Origin: an uncultured Atopobiaceae bacterium
GTDB lineage: Bacteria; Actinomycetota; Coriobacteriia; Coriobacteriales; Atopobiaceae
Length of the DNA stretch: 64,000 nt
NCBI GenBank assembly: GCA_944320975.1
Contig: CALUJM010000011.1
Span: forward strand, 1-64,000
Reading direction: 5' to 3'
The notes under the pieces were generated by a model. It had not been told where the DNA came from. It ran no database searches and saw only the letters and a list, made by a program, of their open reading frames with translations. Position numbers and translations under genes: made by a program. The number at the start of each line of letters is the position of its first letter. The stretch's first letter is position 1. Shown piece after piece: positions 53,743 through 63,776 of the stretch.

Positions 53743-56216
53743 TCGTTGTCGCCCGCGGTCATCTGCGTGGCGGAGATGTCCTCGCCCGCGTCGGAGGCGT
53801 CGCGCCACTTCCAGTCGGTGAAGGCCGGGTGGTCGTAGCCGTTGTCGACGGCGAACTGGAACGCGTCGACGCGGAAGTTCTCCCACTCGCCGATCTGCGC
53901 GGACCACTTGTCGGCGTCGATCATGCGCAGGGCGTCGGCAGCGAGGGCCCAGCGGTCCATGTCGTTCACGCGGACCATGTCGTACGGCGTGGTCGTGGAG
54001 CCCTGCTCCTGGTAGCCGTGGACGTTGAAGTTGTCGTGGTTCGGACGGTCCCAGATGAGGCGGCGGATCGTGCCGGGATAGGCGTGGAACGCAAAGAGAA
54101 CGGGCTTGTCGGCCGTGAAGAGCTCGACGAACTTCTCGTCGGACATGGCCTTGTCGTTCTCGGAGACGTTCTGGATGCTGAGAAGGTCGAGCACGTTGAC
54201 CAGGCGGACCTTGACGCCGAGCTTGTCGAGCATGTCGAGCGCGGCCATGGCCTCGCCGGTGGGCACGTCGCCGCAGCAGGCGAGCACGATGTCAGGCTCC
54301 TCGCCCTCGGCGGTGTTGGACGCCCACTTCCACTCCGCGGCGCCGACCTCGAGCTCCTCGCGGGCCTCGTCGAGGGTCACCCACGACGGAGCGGGCTGCT
54401 TGCCGGCGAAGATGGCGTTCACGCAGTTGGTGGACTTGTAGGCGCGCTCGGCGACGGCCAGCAGCAGGTTGGCGTCGGCCGGGTAGTAGATGTTCACCAC
54501 GTGGTCGTTGTTGAAGTTCTTGTTGAGAAGAACGTCGACGAAGCCGGGGTCCTGGTGGGAGAAGCCGTTGTGGTCCTGGCGCCAGACGTGGCTGGAGAGC
54601 AGCATGTTGAGGCCGGAGATCGGGGCGCGCCAGTCGATGTGGCGGACGGTGGCCTCGAGCCACTTGCAGTGCTGGTTGACCATGGAGTCGACGATGTGCA
54701 CGAACGACTCGTAGGAGCTCCAGAGGCCGTTGCGGCCGGTGAGGATGTAGCCCTCGAGCAGGCCCTCGCACTGGTGCTCGGAGAGCTGCTCGATGATGTT
54801 GCCCACGGGCGAGAGGTGCTCGTCGTTGGCGGGGTCATCGTAGGCGCCCTCGCCGAACCACTGCTTGTCGGTCACCTGGTAGGACGGCTGCAGACGGTTG
54901 GACGCGGTCTCGTCCGGGCCGAAGATGCGGAAGGCGTCGCGGTTGCTGTTGATGAGCTCGGCGGTGTACTCGCCCAGGACGCGCGTGGCCTCGACGGCGC
55001 CGAAGCCGTGGCCCTTCTCGGCCACCGGCACCTCGTACTTGCGGGCGTCGGGGAGCGTGAGCTCGTTGCGGATCTTGCCGCCGTTGGCGTTGGGGTTGGC
55101 GCCGATGCGCAGCTCGCCCTTAGGCATCCAGTCGTTGACCTCGGGACGGATGGCGCCGTTCTCGTCGAAGAGCTCCTCGGGCTTGTAGGACTCCATCCAG
55201 CCCTTGAGGACCTGGAAGTGAGCCTCGGTGTCGCGCGCGGAGGCCAGCGGCACCTGGTGGGCGCGCCAAGAGCCCTCGGTCTTCTTGCCGTCGATCTCCT
55301 TGGGGCAGGTCCAGCCCTTGGGGGTGCGGAAGACGATCATCGGGTAGAACGGGCGGGAGGCCTCGCCGGCGGCGACGCGGGACTTGATGTCGCAGATCTC
55401 GTCGAAGACGGCCTCGAGCAGCGCCGCGAAGCGACGGTGGATCGAGGAGTGGTCCTCGTTGTCAAAGCCGGCGACGAAGTTGTACGGGTGGTAGCCCATG
55501 CCGCGGAAGAACTCGTCGCGCTCGGCGTCGGAGATGCGGGCGAGGATCGTGGGGTTGGCGATCTTGTAGCCGTTGAGGTGCAGGATCGGCAGGACGATGC
55601 CGTCCGTGAGCGGGTCCATGAACTTGTTGGTCTGCCAGGACGTGGCGAGCGGGCCGGTCTCGGCCTCGCCGTCGCCCACCACGGCCACCGCGAGCAGGCT
55701 CGGGTTGTCGAGGACGGCGCCGTAGGCGTGGGAGAGCGTGTAGCCGAGCTCGCCGCCCTCGTGGATGGAGCCGGGGGTCTCGGGCGCGTAGTGGCTGGGG
55801 ATGCCGCCGGGGTAGGAGAACTGGCGGAAGAACTTCTGCAGGCCGGCCTCGTCGTCGGTGATGTCCGGGCGGACCTCACGGTAGGTGCCGTCGAGCAGGG
55901 ACTGCGCGGTGCCGGCCGGGCCGCCGTGGCCGGGGCCCATCAGGAAGATGGCGTTCTGCTGGTGGTCGGCGATGAGGCGGTTGACGTGGCCGAAGAGGAA
56001 GTTGATGCCCGGCGTGGTGCCCCAGTGGCCCACGAGGCGGTGCTTGACGTCCTCACGGCTGAAGCCCTCGCGCATGAGGGGGTTGGAGCGGAGGTAGATC
56101 TGGCCAACGGAGAGGTAGTTGGCGGCGCGCCAGTAGCGGTCGACGCCCTTGAGCTCCTCCTCGGAGACCGGCCCGTTGAGCTTCTTCCACGGGGTGCCGA
56201 TGACGGGGTTTGCCAT
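53739..56216 (-). CDS. xfp: Xylulose-5-phosphate/fructose-6-phosphate phosphoketolase
   Basis: The 825-residue thiamine-diphosphate enzyme has [30 protein letters not shown], the ThDP motif [10 protein letters not shown] followed by [44 protein letters not shown] and [17 protein letters not shown]. It splits xylulose-5-P with phosphate into acetyl-P and glyceraldehyde-3-P (possibly fructose-6-P too). It closes the arabinose route encoded upstream. ATG 56216 follows AAAGGGAAC. The gap to lacI carries a GTAAAACGTTTTAC operator. Confidence 0.95.
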   Translation of the reverse strand: MANPVIGTPWKKLNGPVSEEELKGVDRYWRAANYLSVGQIYLRSNPLMREGFSREDVKHRLVGHWGTTPGINFLFGHVNRLIADHQQNAIFLMGPGHGGPAGTAQSLLDGTYREVRPDITDDEAGLQKFFRQFSYPGGIPSHYAPETPGSIHEGGELGYTLSHAYGAVLDNPSLLAVAVVGDGEAETGPLATSWQTNKFMDPLTDGIVLPILHLNGYKIANPTILARISDAERDEFFRGMGYHPYNFVAGFDNEDHSSIHRRFAALLEAVFDEICDIKSRVAAGEASRPFYPMIVFRTPKGWTCPKEIDGKKTEGSWRAHQVPLASARDTEAHFQVLKGWMESYKPEELFDENGAIRPEVNDWMPKGELRIGANPNANGGKIRNELTLPDARKYEVPVAEKGHGFGAVEATRVLGEYTAELINSNRDAFRIFGPDETASNRLQPSYQVTDKQWFGEGAYDDPANDEHLSPVGNIIEQLSEHQCEGLLEGYILTGRNGLWSSYESFVHIVDSMVNQHCKWLEATVRHIDWRAPISGLNMLLSSHVWRQDHNGFSHQDPGFVDVLLNKNFNNDHVVNIYYPADANLLLAVAERAYKSTNCVNAIFAGKQPAPSWVTLDEAREELEVGAAEWKWASNTAEGEEPDIVLACCGDVPTGEAMAALDMLDKLGVKVRLVNVLDLLSIQNVSENDKAMSDEKFVELFTADKPVLFAFHAYPGTIRRLIWDRPNHDNFNVHGYQEQGSTTTPYDMVRVNDMDRWALAADALRMIDADKWSAQIGEWENFRVDAFQFAVDNGYDHPAFTDWKWRDASDAGEDISATQMTAGDNE

Positions 56217-56281
56217 GCTGTTCCCTTTCTCCCTCGCGGGCCCTGCGCCCGCGATGTTTCCTAACGGTTTCAGTATATTTG

Positions 56282-56328
56282 GTAAAACGTTTTACTTCTC
56301 GGCATTTTTCAGTTTGTCCGAACGTTTA
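56282..56328 (-). promoter_or_regulatory. LacI-type operator upstream of xfp
   Basis: GTAAAACGTTTTAC (56282-56295) is a perfect 14-bp palindrome with the central CG typical of LacI/CcpA-family sites. A half-site AACGTTTAC is at 56321-56329, and TATACT at about 56271-56276 is a likely -10. The adjacent lacI gene is the obvious candidate regulator. Confidence 0.75.
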
Positions 56329-57378
56329 CTAAATGCTTTCCGAGCCCCCGTTCTTCTCGGCCCCCGCAAGCGCCCTCACGCTGCTCTTGATGACCAGGCG
56401 CGGCATGAGGATGCGCTCCTCGGGCTCGCCGAGCTCGTCCTCCCCCACCCGCCTGAACATCACGTCGAGCGCCGCCGCGGCGAGCTCGTCGACGTTCTGC
56501 TCGATGGAGGTGAGGGCGGGCTCAAAGAGGACGTCGGCAGCGGAGTTGTCGTAGCTCACGACCGAGTAGTCGCGCGGGACGCGCAGGCCCTGCCCGTAGA
56601 GGCGCTTGAGCATGCCCAGTGCGATGTTGTCGCTGCCCGCGAAGATCGCCGTGGCGTCCGTCTCGAGCAGGCGCGCGGCGACCTCGTAGGCCTCCGGGAT
56701 GTAGTAGGCGCACGGGAGGACGAGCGCGGGATCGGGCTCGATGCCGCGCTCGCGCAGCGCCCGCTCGTAGCCGGCGAGGCGCTCGCGCCCGGTGTTGGAG
56801 GCCGTGTTGACCAGGCACGCGATGCGCCGATGTCCCGCATCGAGCAGGTAGCGGCACGCCAGGTAGCCGCCCGCCTCGTTGTTGAAGGCCACCTTATCGC
56901 ACGCGAGGCCCGCCGGGAGGCGGTCCACCATCACGTACGGCACGGGCAGGCCCTCGAGGGCCGAGACGAGCGCGCCCTCGTCGCCCGCGTCGGAGGAGGC
57001 GACGACGAAGATGCCGTCGACCCCGCGGTTGGCGAGCAGGCGGACGAGGGCGGCGTCGTTGTCGGCGGAGTCGTCCGAGTTGGTGATCAGCAGCACGTGC
57101 CCGCGCTCGCGGCAGCCCAGCTCGAGCCGTCGGGCGAGAGACGAGAAGAACCTGCTCTCGATGTTGGGCACCACCAGGCCGATGGTCTGGGAGCGCCGGG
57201 TCACCAGGCTGCGGGCGATCTGGTTGGGGATGTAGCGCTTGCGGCGCGCCACCTCCTTGATGCGCCTGCGGTTCTCGGCCGAGATCGTGCAGGGGCGGTC
57301 GTTGAGGACGAGCGACACGGCGGTGGTCGAGAGCCCCACCTCGCGCGCGATGTCGCGCAGGGTCACCTTGCCCGCCAT
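56329..57378 (-). CDS. LacI-family regulator of the arabinose/phosphoketolase locus (2)
   Basis: The 349-residue protein has HTH VTLRDIAREVGLSTTAVSLV, hinge RRKRYIPNQIARSLVTRRSQ and sensor domain IGLVVPNIESRFFSSLARRL, GIFVVASSDAGDEGALV, AIFAGSDNIALGMLK and VVSYDNSAADVLFEPALTSI. It is located between araD and xfp on the same strand. The perfect palindrome 35-50 bp past its end, before xfp, suggests that it represses xfp, with an arabinose metabolite as the likely inducer. ATG 57378. Confidence 0.9.
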   Translation of the reverse strand: MAGKVTLRDIAREVGLSTTAVSLVLNDRPCTISAENRRRIKEVARRKRYIPNQIARSLVTRRSQTIGLVVPNIESRFFSSLARRLELGCRERGHVLLITNSDDSADNDAALVRLLANRGVDGIFVVASSDAGDEGALVSALEGLPVPYVMVDRLPAGLACDKVAFNNEAGGYLACRYLLDAGHRRIACLVNTASNTGRERLAGYERALRERGIEPDPALVLPCAYYIPEAYEVAARLLETDATAIFAGSDNIALGMLKRLYGQGLRVPRDYSVVSYDNSAADVLFEPALTSIEQNVDELAAAALDVMFRRVGEDELGEPEERILMPRLVIKSSVRALAGAEKNGGSESI

Positions 57379-57424
57379 GCGCCCGTCCTCCCTTCTCGTC
57401 CGCTGCCGATGACGTGCTCGCGCG

Positions 57425-58135
57425 CTAGTGCGCGCCGCCCTGGCCGTAGTAGGCGTTCGGGCCGTGCTTGCGCATGTAGTGCTTGTCCTGCAGGTACTGC
57501 GGGGCAGGCTCGACGCCGGGCAGCAGCGCCTCGGTGCGGGTGGCCATCTTGGCGACCTCCTCGAGCACCACGGCGTGGTAGACGGCCTGGGCGGCGTCCT
57601 TGCCCCAGGAGAAGGGGCCGTGGTTGCGCACCAGGACGGCGGGAACTGCCACCGGGTCGATGCCGCGCTCGGTGAAGCCCTCGTAGATCACCTTGCCGGT
57701 GTTGAGCTCGTAGGCCTCCTCGATCTCGGCCTCGGTCAGGCCGCGCATGCAGGGCACGGGACCGTAGAAGTAGTCGGCGTGCGTGGTGCCGTAGGCGGGC
57801 ACGTCGCGGCCGGCCTGCGCCCAGGAGACGGCCCAGGACGAGTGCGTGTGCACGACGCCGCCGATCTTGTCGCCCCACTTCTGGTAGAGGTAGGCGTGGG
57901 TGGCGGTGTCGGAGGACGGGTTGAGCTCGCCCTCGACGACCTTGCCGTCCAGGTCGCAGACGACCATGGACTCGGGCGTGAGGTCGTCGTAGTCCACGCC
58001 GGAGGGCTTGATCACGAAGAGGCCCTTCTCGCGGTCGAGCTCGGAGGCGTTGCCCCAGGTGAAGACAACGAGCCCGTGCTTGGGGAGGTCCATGTTGGCC
58101 TCGTAGACCTTCTCGCGCAGCTCCTTGAGCATCAT
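57425..58135 (-). CDS. araD: L-ribulose-5-phosphate 4-epimerase
   Basis: The 236-residue class II aldolase-fold protein has LVVFTWGNASELDREKGLF, VIKPSGVDYDDL, VHTHSSWAVSWAQAG (zinc histidines) and VLVRNHGPFSWGKDA (third zinc His), ending HMRKHGPNAYYGQG-like. It converts L-ribulose-5-P to D-xylulose-5-P, the phosphoketolase substrate. Start ATG 58135 has GGAG 9 nt upstream. A second Met follows immediately and is equally possible. Confidence 0.93.
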   Translation of the reverse strand: MMLKELREKVYEANMDLPKHGLVVFTWGNASELDREKGLFVIKPSGVDYDDLTPESMVVCDLDGKVVEGELNPSSDTATHAYLYQKWGDKIGGVVHTHSSWAVSWAQAGRDVPAYGTTHADYFYGPVPCMRGLTEAEIEEAYELNTGKVIYEGFTERGIDPVAVPAVLVRNHGPFSWGKDAAQAVYHAVVLEEVAKMATRTEALLPGVEPAPQYLQDKHYMRKHGPNAYYGQGGAH

Positions 58136-58156
58136 GTGCGTATCTCCTTTCTGAGA

Positions 58157-58183
58157 GTGCAAAGGTGACTGTCCCCTTTGCAC
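58157..58183. repeat. 27-nt REP-like hairpin GTGCAAAGGTGACTGTCCCC… (copy 1)
   Basis: GTGCAAAGG pairs with CCTTTGCAC; the loop has GACTGTCC. A near-identical element is at 59967-59993. It sits in the araD leader. Confidence 0.85.
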
Positions 58184-58197
58184 GGCGCATCGCCGAG

Positions 58198-58274
58198 AAT
58201 AACGCGCACCGTTTGACTTTCGAGAAATACCGACCTGCGGATATATGAAATGAAAACAAACAGTGCGCGTTATT
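58198..58274. repeat. Inverted repeat with 18-nt arms AATAACGCGCACNGTTTG
   Basis: Arms 58198-58215 and 58257-58274 pair with one mismatch across a 41-nt loop, between araB and araD. It may be a regulatory structure of the ara operon or another member of the palindromic class; no other copy is seen here. Confidence 0.75.
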
Positions 58275-58301
58275 TTGGTTGGCGCCGGGCGGTGAGACAG
58301 C

Positions 58302-59909
58302 CTAGGCGAGGGCGGCCTCGGCGGCCTTCTCGGCCTCGTTGACCTTCTTGAACGTGGCGAGGAAGGCGCGGTAGCCCTCGACGTCGGCGGCGTCGGGCTC
58401 GAGCGTGGTGCCCTCCATGCCCGCGAAGACCTTGTCGTTGAGGTAGTCGGCCAGCGACTCGCCCTCGGCCTTGTGGATCATGTAGGAGGCGGCGACGGCC
58501 TGGCCCCAGGCGCCGCCCTCGCCGGCGGTGGCCATGACGGTCACCGGGGCCTCGAGCGCCGCGGCGAGCAGGCTCTGGGCGACCTTGGGGGTCTTGAAGA
58601 TGCCGCCGTGGCCGTAGAGCTTGTCGATCTTGACGTCCTCGGCGCGCAGGACCTCGTTGCCGGCGGCCAGGGCGCCGAAGGCGGCCATGATGTTCATGCG
58701 CATGAAGTTGGCGATGGTGAAGTTGGCGTTCTGGCCGCGGACCACCATCGGGTAGCCTGTCTGGACGCCCATGACCGTCTCGCCCGAGATGAACGGGATG
58801 GAGACGAGCCCGCCCGCGTCCTTGTCGCCCGTGAGCGCGGCGTTGAAGAGCTTGGTGAAGACCTCGCCCTTGTCGAGCTTCTGGCCCATGAGCTCGGAGA
58901 AGTCGCAGAGCAGGTCGACCCAGTCGTTGATGTCGGAAGTGCAGTTGTTGCAGTGGACCATGGCCACGGGGTCGCCCACCGGGGTGGTCACGAGGTCGAT
59001 CTCGGGGACGGTGGCGTCCTTGAGCGCGTGCTCGAGAACGACCATCGAGAAGACCGAGGTGCCGGCGGAGACGTTGCCGGTGCGCGGCGCCACGGAGTTG
59101 GTGGCGATCATGCCGGTGCCGGCGTCGCCCTCGGGCGGGCAGACCGGGCAGCCGGGCTCGAGGTCGCCGTCCTTGTCGAGAAGCGCGGCGCCCTCGGGGG
59201 TCAGATGTCCGGCGACGTCGCCCGCGACCAAGATCTTGGGCAGCAGGTCCTCGACCTTCCAGGCCACGCCCTTGGAGGCGACGAGCTCGTCGAACTTGGC
59301 GAGCATCGCGGCGTCGTAGTCGTGGGTGGCGGAGTCGATGGGGAACATGCCGGAGGCGTCGCCGATCGAGAGGACCTTCTCGCCGGTGAGCGCCCAGTGG
59401 GCGTAGCCCGCGAGCGTGGTGAAGAAGTCGATCTGGGGGACGTGCTCCTCGCCGCCCAGGACGGCCTGGTAGATGTGGGAGACGCTCCAGCGCTCGGGCG
59501 TGTGGAAGGCGAAGAGCTCGGAGAGCTCGTGGGCTGCCTGCGTGGTGGTGGTGTTGCGCCAGGTGCGGAAGGGCACGAGCAGGTTGCCCTGCGCGTCGAA
59601 GGGCAGGTAGCCGTGCATCATCGCGGAGATGCCGAGCGCGCCGAGCTTCTTGAGGGTGACGCCGTACTTCTCGGCCACGTCGGCTTTCATGGACGCGTAC
59701 GCGGCGGCGAGGCCCGCGAAGATCTCATCCTTGCTGTAGGTCCAGTAGCCGTCGACCAGCGAGTTCTCCCAGTCGAAGGCGCCGATGGCGATGGGGCCGT
59801 TCTCAGAGCTCACGAGAACCGCCTTGATGCGCGTGGAGCCGTACTCGATGCCCAGCGAGGTGGCGCCGGACTCGATCTGCTCGACGATCTGATCTTTGGT
59901 GAGTGCCAT
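58302..59909 (-). CDS. araB: Ribulokinase / FGGY-family kinase
   Basis: The 535-residue protein has SLGIEYGSTRIKAVLVSSEN (phosphate-1 motif), ISAMMHGYLPFD, WRNTTTTQAA, PRTGNVSAGTSVFSMVVL and MATAGEGGAWGQAVAAS (adenosine motif). It phosphorylates L-ribulose between the isomerase and epimerase encoded on either side. It resembles the FGGY group that replaces classical AraB in Actinobacteria and Firmicutes. ATG 59909 follows GGAGAAG. Confidence 0.9.
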   Translation of the reverse strand: MALTKDQIVEQIESGATSLGIEYGSTRIKAVLVSSENGPIAIGAFDWENSLVDGYWTYSKDEIFAGLAAAYASMKADVAEKYGVTLKKLGALGISAMMHGYLPFDAQGNLLVPFRTWRNTTTTQAAHELSELFAFHTPERWSVSHIYQAVLGGEEHVPQIDFFTTLAGYAHWALTGEKVLSIGDASGMFPIDSATHDYDAAMLAKFDELVASKGVAWKVEDLLPKILVAGDVAGHLTPEGAALLDKDGDLEPGCPVCPPEGDAGTGMIATNSVAPRTGNVSAGTSVFSMVVLEHALKDATVPEIDLVTTPVGDPVAMVHCNNCTSDINDWVDLLCDFSELMGQKLDKGEVFTKLFNAALTGDKDAGGLVSIPFISGETVMGVQTGYPMVVRGQNANFTIANFMRMNIMAAFGALAAGNEVLRAEDVKIDKLYGHGGIFKTPKVAQSLLAAALEAPVTVMATAGEGGAWGQAVAASYMIHKAEGESLADYLNDKVFAGMEGTTLEPDAADVEGYRAFLATFKKVNEAEKAAEAALA

Positions 59910-59930
59910 GTCTTCTCCTTGTTGAGTGAA

Positions 59931-59962
59931 GCGGCCGCGCCCCCGGGCGAGGACGCGGCCGC
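59931..59962 (-). terminator. Hairpin between araA and araB
   Basis: GCGGCCGCG and CGCGGCCGC form a perfect 9-bp stem with no U-tract. It is probably an mRNA-processing or attenuating stem within the operon. Confidence 0.5.
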
Positions 59963-59966
59963 CATG

Positions 59967-59993
59967 GTGCAAAAGTGCCTGTCCCTTTTGCAC
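59967..59993. repeat. 27-nt REP-like hairpin GTGCAAAAGTGCCTGTCCCT… (copy 2)
   Basis: GTGCAAAAG pairs with CTTTTGCAC around GTGCCTGTCC. Same family as 58157-58183. It ends a few bases past the araA stop. Confidence 0.85.
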
Positions 59994-59997
59994 GGTC

Positions 59998-61494
59998 CTA
60001 GCGGTAGCAGACCTCGCCGAGCATGAGGTCGCGCTTGAAGTCGCGGATGGTGGTGTCGGCGTCGATGACCACGGACTCGATGCCCATCGCGTCGGCCCAG
60101 TCGACCATCTGGTCGGCCGTGAGGTCGTAGGAGAACGCGGTGTGGTGCGCGCCGCCCGCGTAGATCCAGGCCTCGGTGCCCACCTTGAGGTTGGGGCGCG
60201 GGGTCCAGAAGACGGTGCCGGTGGGCAGCATCGGCATGGGCTTCTCGACCTTCTTGCAGTCGACGTCCTGGATGATCAGGCGGAAGCGGTTGCCCAGGTC
60301 GACGAGGGACGTGGCGATGGCCGGGCCGGTCTTGGAGGTGAAGATCAGGCGCGCGGGGTCCTCGCGGTCGCCCATGGAGAGCGGCGTGGCGCGGATGGCG
60401 ATGGGGCCCTCGGCCACGGACGGGTCGACCTCGGCCATGTGGGACTCGAGGATGCCCTCCTTGCCCGGGACCAGGTTGTAGGTGTAGTCCTCCATGAGCG
60501 CGGAGCCCTTGGCGGACGGGTCGCCGGCAGTCATGACCTTCATGAGGCGCACCATCGCGGGTGTCTTCCAGTCGCCCTCGGGGCCGAAGCCGTAGCCCTT
60601 CTGCATGAGGCGCTGAATCGAGAGCGACGGCAGCTGCTTGAGGCCGCCGAGGTCGCCGAAGTGGTCGGAGAAGGCGTTGTAGTTGTGCTCCACGAGGAAG
60701 CGCTCGATGCCGATCTCCTGGGCGGCCTGGACCTCGACATGGGCGCGGAACTCCTCCGGGTCACGGCCGTCGAGCACCAGATCGTAGGTGTCGTAGTACT
60801 CGTCGGTGAGGGCCTTGACCTCGGCGTCGGTGACGCCGTCGACGTAGGGCACGAGCTCGTTGACGGGCCAGGCGTCCACGGTCCAGCCGAAGACCTGCTG
60901 GGCCTCGACCTTGTCGCCGTCGGTCACCGCGACGTTGCGCATGGTGTCCGCGAAGCGGCACACGCGGATGTTGCGGGACTCGTTGACGCCCACCGCCACG
61001 CGCTGCCAGGCACCGAGCTCGGCCAGGACGGACTCGTCCTTCCAGTAGCCGAAGATGACCTTGTGGTTCCAGCGCATGCGGGCGAAGATGTGCCCGAGCT
61101 CGCGCTCGCCATGGGCCGCCTGGTTCTCGTTCATGAAGTCCATGTCGATGGTGTCGTACGGGATCTCCTCGTTGTACTGCGTCGCGAACTGGCACAGCGG
61201 CTTGCGCAGGTCGCGCAGGCCCGCGATGTAGTTCTTGGACGGGGAGAAGGTGTGGGCCCAGGTGATGATGCCGGCGCACTCCGGGTCCATGTTGGCCTCG
61301 TTGAACGTGGCCTGGATGACGTCGGAGGTGAGCAGGTTGGGCTTGAGCACGACCTCGAAGGGGACCTTGTCGGAGGCGTTGAGGGCGGCCACGACCTCGG
61401 CGGAGTGCTCGGCGACGTGCTTGAGCACCTCGTCGCCGTAGAGGTCCTGGGTGCAGGGGCAGAAATAGAACTTGTACTTCTTGATCTCGAGCAT
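59998..61494 (-). CDS. araA: L-arabinose isomerase
   Basis: The 498-residue protein has the family features PCTQDLYGDEV, AGIITWAHTFSPSKNYI, QYNEEIPYDTIDMDFMNENQ-like, GYGFGPEGDWKTP (metal site Glu), SHMAEVDPSV and IYAGGAHHTAFS (metal-binding His). It converts L-arabinose to L-ribulose with Mn2+. ATG 61494 follows AAAGG. The preceding 118-bp gap from the permease gene contains a GC-rich hairpin. Confidence 0.95.
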   Translation of the reverse strand: MLEIKKYKFYFCPCTQDLYGDEVLKHVAEHSAEVVAALNASDKVPFEVVLKPNLLTSDVIQATFNEANMDPECAGIITWAHTFSPSKNYIAGLRDLRKPLCQFATQYNEEIPYDTIDMDFMNENQAAHGERELGHIFARMRWNHKVIFGYWKDESVLAELGAWQRVAVGVNESRNIRVCRFADTMRNVAVTDGDKVEAQQVFGWTVDAWPVNELVPYVDGVTDAEVKALTDEYYDTYDLVLDGRDPEEFRAHVEVQAAQEIGIERFLVEHNYNAFSDHFGDLGGLKQLPSLSIQRLMQKGYGFGPEGDWKTPAMVRLMKVMTAGDPSAKGSALMEDYTYNLVPGKEGILESHMAEVDPSVAEGPIAIRATPLSMGDREDPARLIFTSKTGPAIATSLVDLGNRFRLIIQDVDCKKVEKPMPMLPTGTVFWTPRPNLKVGTEAWIYAGGAHHTAFSYDLTADQMVDWADAMGIESVVIDADTTIRDFKRDLMLGEVCYR

Positions 61495-61562
61495 AGGTGT
61501 TCCTTTCGGCACGAGACGGGGTTTGCCATGCGCGCTTTCACGTACGTCCCGCTCCGCCCCGG

Positions 61563-61587
61563 GCCCCGCCCCCGGAAGGGGCGGGGC
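61563..61587 (-). terminator. GC hairpin between the ABC permease and araA
   Basis: GCCCCGCCCC and GGGGCGGGGC with a 5-nt loop. There is no clear U-tract. It probably adjusts the ratio between transporter and enzyme mRNA. Confidence 0.5.
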
Positions 61588-61630
61588 GAAGGGGAGGGGA
61601 AGAAAGGACTCGTTCAGCTGACGCGCGCCG

Positions 61631-62674
61631 TCACTCCGTCTGCTTCTTGCGCGCGAGGACGATGCTCTGGATGACCAGGAACAGGCAGATCATCGCGGCG
61701 ACGGTGATCTTGGCCCACCACGCATCGGTGAAGCCGGCGGAGGAGACGATGTTCTGGATGGTGCCGAGGGACAGGACGCCGAAGAAGGTGCCGATGATGT
61801 TGCCCACGCCGCCGGAGAGCATCGTGCCGCCGATGATGGAGGCCGCGATGGCGTTCATCTCCATGCCGTCGGCGTTGGTGACGGCGCCGGAGGCGGAGTG
61901 CATGATGTAGACGTAGCCGGCGATGCCCGCGAGCAGGCCGCTGATGACGTGAGCCAGGAACAGCGAGCGCTTGGTGTTGATGCCGAGCATCAGCGCGCTC
62001 TGACGGTTGCCGCCGAGGGCGTAGAAGCTGCGGCCGAGGCTCGTCCAGCGCAGCATCACGAAGGCCAGGACCACGAGGACGAGCGCCACGGCGACGCCGA
62101 TCTCCATGTAGGCCGCGGTGAAGTTGCCGGAGTTGTTGACCGACCCGAGGAACGGGATCGTGATGCGGGTGTCCTTGAGGGCGAGGAACGCCTCGTTGGC
62201 CACGTTGAACGGCTCCGCGTGGATGATCGTGGTCAGGCCGCGGGCGAAGAACATTCCCGCCAGCGTGACGATAAACGGCTGGATCTCCAGGTACGCCACC
62301 AGGAAGCCCTGGACCAGGCCGAAGGCCAGGCCGATGCCGAGCGCGATGGCGAGCGCCGTGACGGGGCTGCCGCCCTGGTAGTCAAGGTTGACCGCGCAGC
62401 ACATGGTGACGAGGCCGACGACGCCGCCGACGGAGATGTCGATGCTGCCGCAGATCATGACGATGGAGAGGCCGATGGCCGTGATGATGAGCGACGCGTT
62501 GGTGTTGAGGATGTTGAAGAACGTCTGCCACCTCAGGAAGCCGCGGCCGAGGAACAGCATGGCCCCGATGTACATGACCGCGAAGACGACGATGGTGATG
62601 GTGAGCAGCAGGTTGGTGTCCGTGATGGCGCGCTTGCCGGCGCCCTCGGACTTCTTGAGCTTAAGGGTTGCCAT
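61631..62674 (-). CDS. Sugar ABC transporter permease (RbsC/YjfF type) 2
   Basis: The 347-residue protein has about ten hydrophobic segments and the branched-chain/ribose-type permease signature GSIDISVGGVVGL with GGTMLSGGVGNIIGTF. It pairs with the permease immediately upstream (1 bp gap). The locus suggests arabinose import; the binding protein is beyond the window. Confidence 0.9.
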   Translation of the reverse strand: MATLKLKKSEGAGKRAITDTNLLLTITIVVFAVMYIGAMLFLGRGFLRWQTFFNILNTNASLIITAIGLSIVMICGSIDISVGGVVGLVTMCCAVNLDYQGGSPVTALAIALGIGLAFGLVQGFLVAYLEIQPFIVTLAGMFFARGLTTIIHAEPFNVANEAFLALKDTRITIPFLGSVNNSGNFTAAYMEIGVAVALVLVVLAFVMLRWTSLGRSFYALGGNRQSALMLGINTKRSLFLAHVISGLLAGIAGYVYIMHSASGAVTNADGMEMNAIAASIIGGTMLSGGVGNIIGTFFGVLSLGTIQNIVSSAGFTDAWWAKITVAAMICLFLVIQSIVLARKKQTE

Positions 62675-62675
62675 C

Positions 62676-63776
62676 TTACTTCACCGCCTCCACTTCTGCC
62701 TGCTTGGGACTGCGGATCTTCTTCCAGATCGCGGAGAGCTTGGCGCGCACGATCGAGGCGCTCAGCACCACGAGGATGATGACGACGACGGCCTTGTACG
62801 CCGGAAGGGCGGCGGAGGCGACGTTGAACTTGTAGAGCGTGGTGGTGAGGAACTGGATGACATAGGCGCCGAGGATGGAGGAGCCCATGTTGAACTTGCC
62901 GCCGGAGAGCGCGTTGCCGCCCAGGGCGACGGCCAGGATGGCGTCCATCTCGATGTCTGCCGCGATGGTCTGGTAGTTGATGGTGGAGATGCGGCTGACC
63001 TTGATGAGGGCGGCCACGGCCACGCACACGCCGAGGATCACGAACGTGAGCCACTTGATGAACGTGGGGTTCAGGCCGTTCAGGCGCGCGGCCTTCTCGT
63101 TGATGCCCACGGACTGGACGTAGAGGCCCAGACTCGTGAACTTGAGCACGAGGAAGATCACGACGAAGCACGCGATGGCGATGAACACGGGCGTGGGGAT
63201 GGGCACGCCGGGGATGAACCCGCCGAAGACGCCGAAGCCGGAGTCGGCCGGGATGATCGGGAGCGCGTTGTTGTTGATCCACGCGGCGATGGAGCGGCCG
63301 GCGGTGTAGAGGATCAGCGTCGCGACCATCGGCTGGACCTTGAAGACGGCGACCATGACGCCGTTGAAGGCGCCGCACACCATGGCGACGACCACGCCGA
63401 AGAGGAAGGCGACGATGATCGGGGCGGCCAGCGTATCGGGACGCATGTTGCCGCCGCAGAGCACGGCGAGCATGGCGGAGCCGGCGACGGCGATCGTGGC
63501 GCCGACGGAGATGTCCTGGCCGCCGGTGGCCGCCGTGACGAGCGTCATGCCGATGGCGAGAATCGCGAGTTCGGAGCCGTTGTTGAGGATGGAGATCAGC
63601 TGGCCGGCGAGAACCGAGTTGCCAGTCGAGTCCTGGTTAATCGTAATGGCGAAGAACGACGGGTCAGCGATGAGGTTGAACACCACGAGCGCGAGAAGGG
63701 CCGCGAGCGGGATGATCATCTGGCTGTGAAGAAGGCGCTTCAGGATGTTGTCGTCCTTGGTCTTCTCGATCGTCAC
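62676..63776 (-). CDS. Sugar ABC transporter permease (RbsC type) 1
   Basis: The 366-residue protein has about ten helices and the motif TGGQDISVGATIAVAGSAML with ALGGNALSGGKFNMG. GTG 63776 overlaps the ATPase stop (GTGA), so transporter subunits are translationally coupled. Two different permeases point to a heterodimeric channel of the YtfT/YjfF type. Confidence 0.9.
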   Translation of the reverse strand: MTIEKTKDDNILKRLLHSQMIIPLAALLALVVFNLIADPSFFAITINQDSTGNSVLAGQLISILNNGSELAILAIGMTLVTAATGGQDISVGATIAVAGSAMLAVLCGGNMRPDTLAAPIIVAFLFGVVVAMVCGAFNGVMVAVFKVQPMVATLILYTAGRSIAAWINNNALPIIPADSGFGVFGGFIPGVPIPTPVFIAIACFVVIFLVLKFTSLGLYVQSVGINEKAARLNGLNPTFIKWLTFVILGVCVAVAALIKVSRISTINYQTIAADIEMDAILAVALGGNALSGGKFNMGSSILGAYVIQFLTTTLYKFNVASAALPAYKAVVVIILVVLSASIVRAKLSAIWKKIRSPKQAEVEAVK

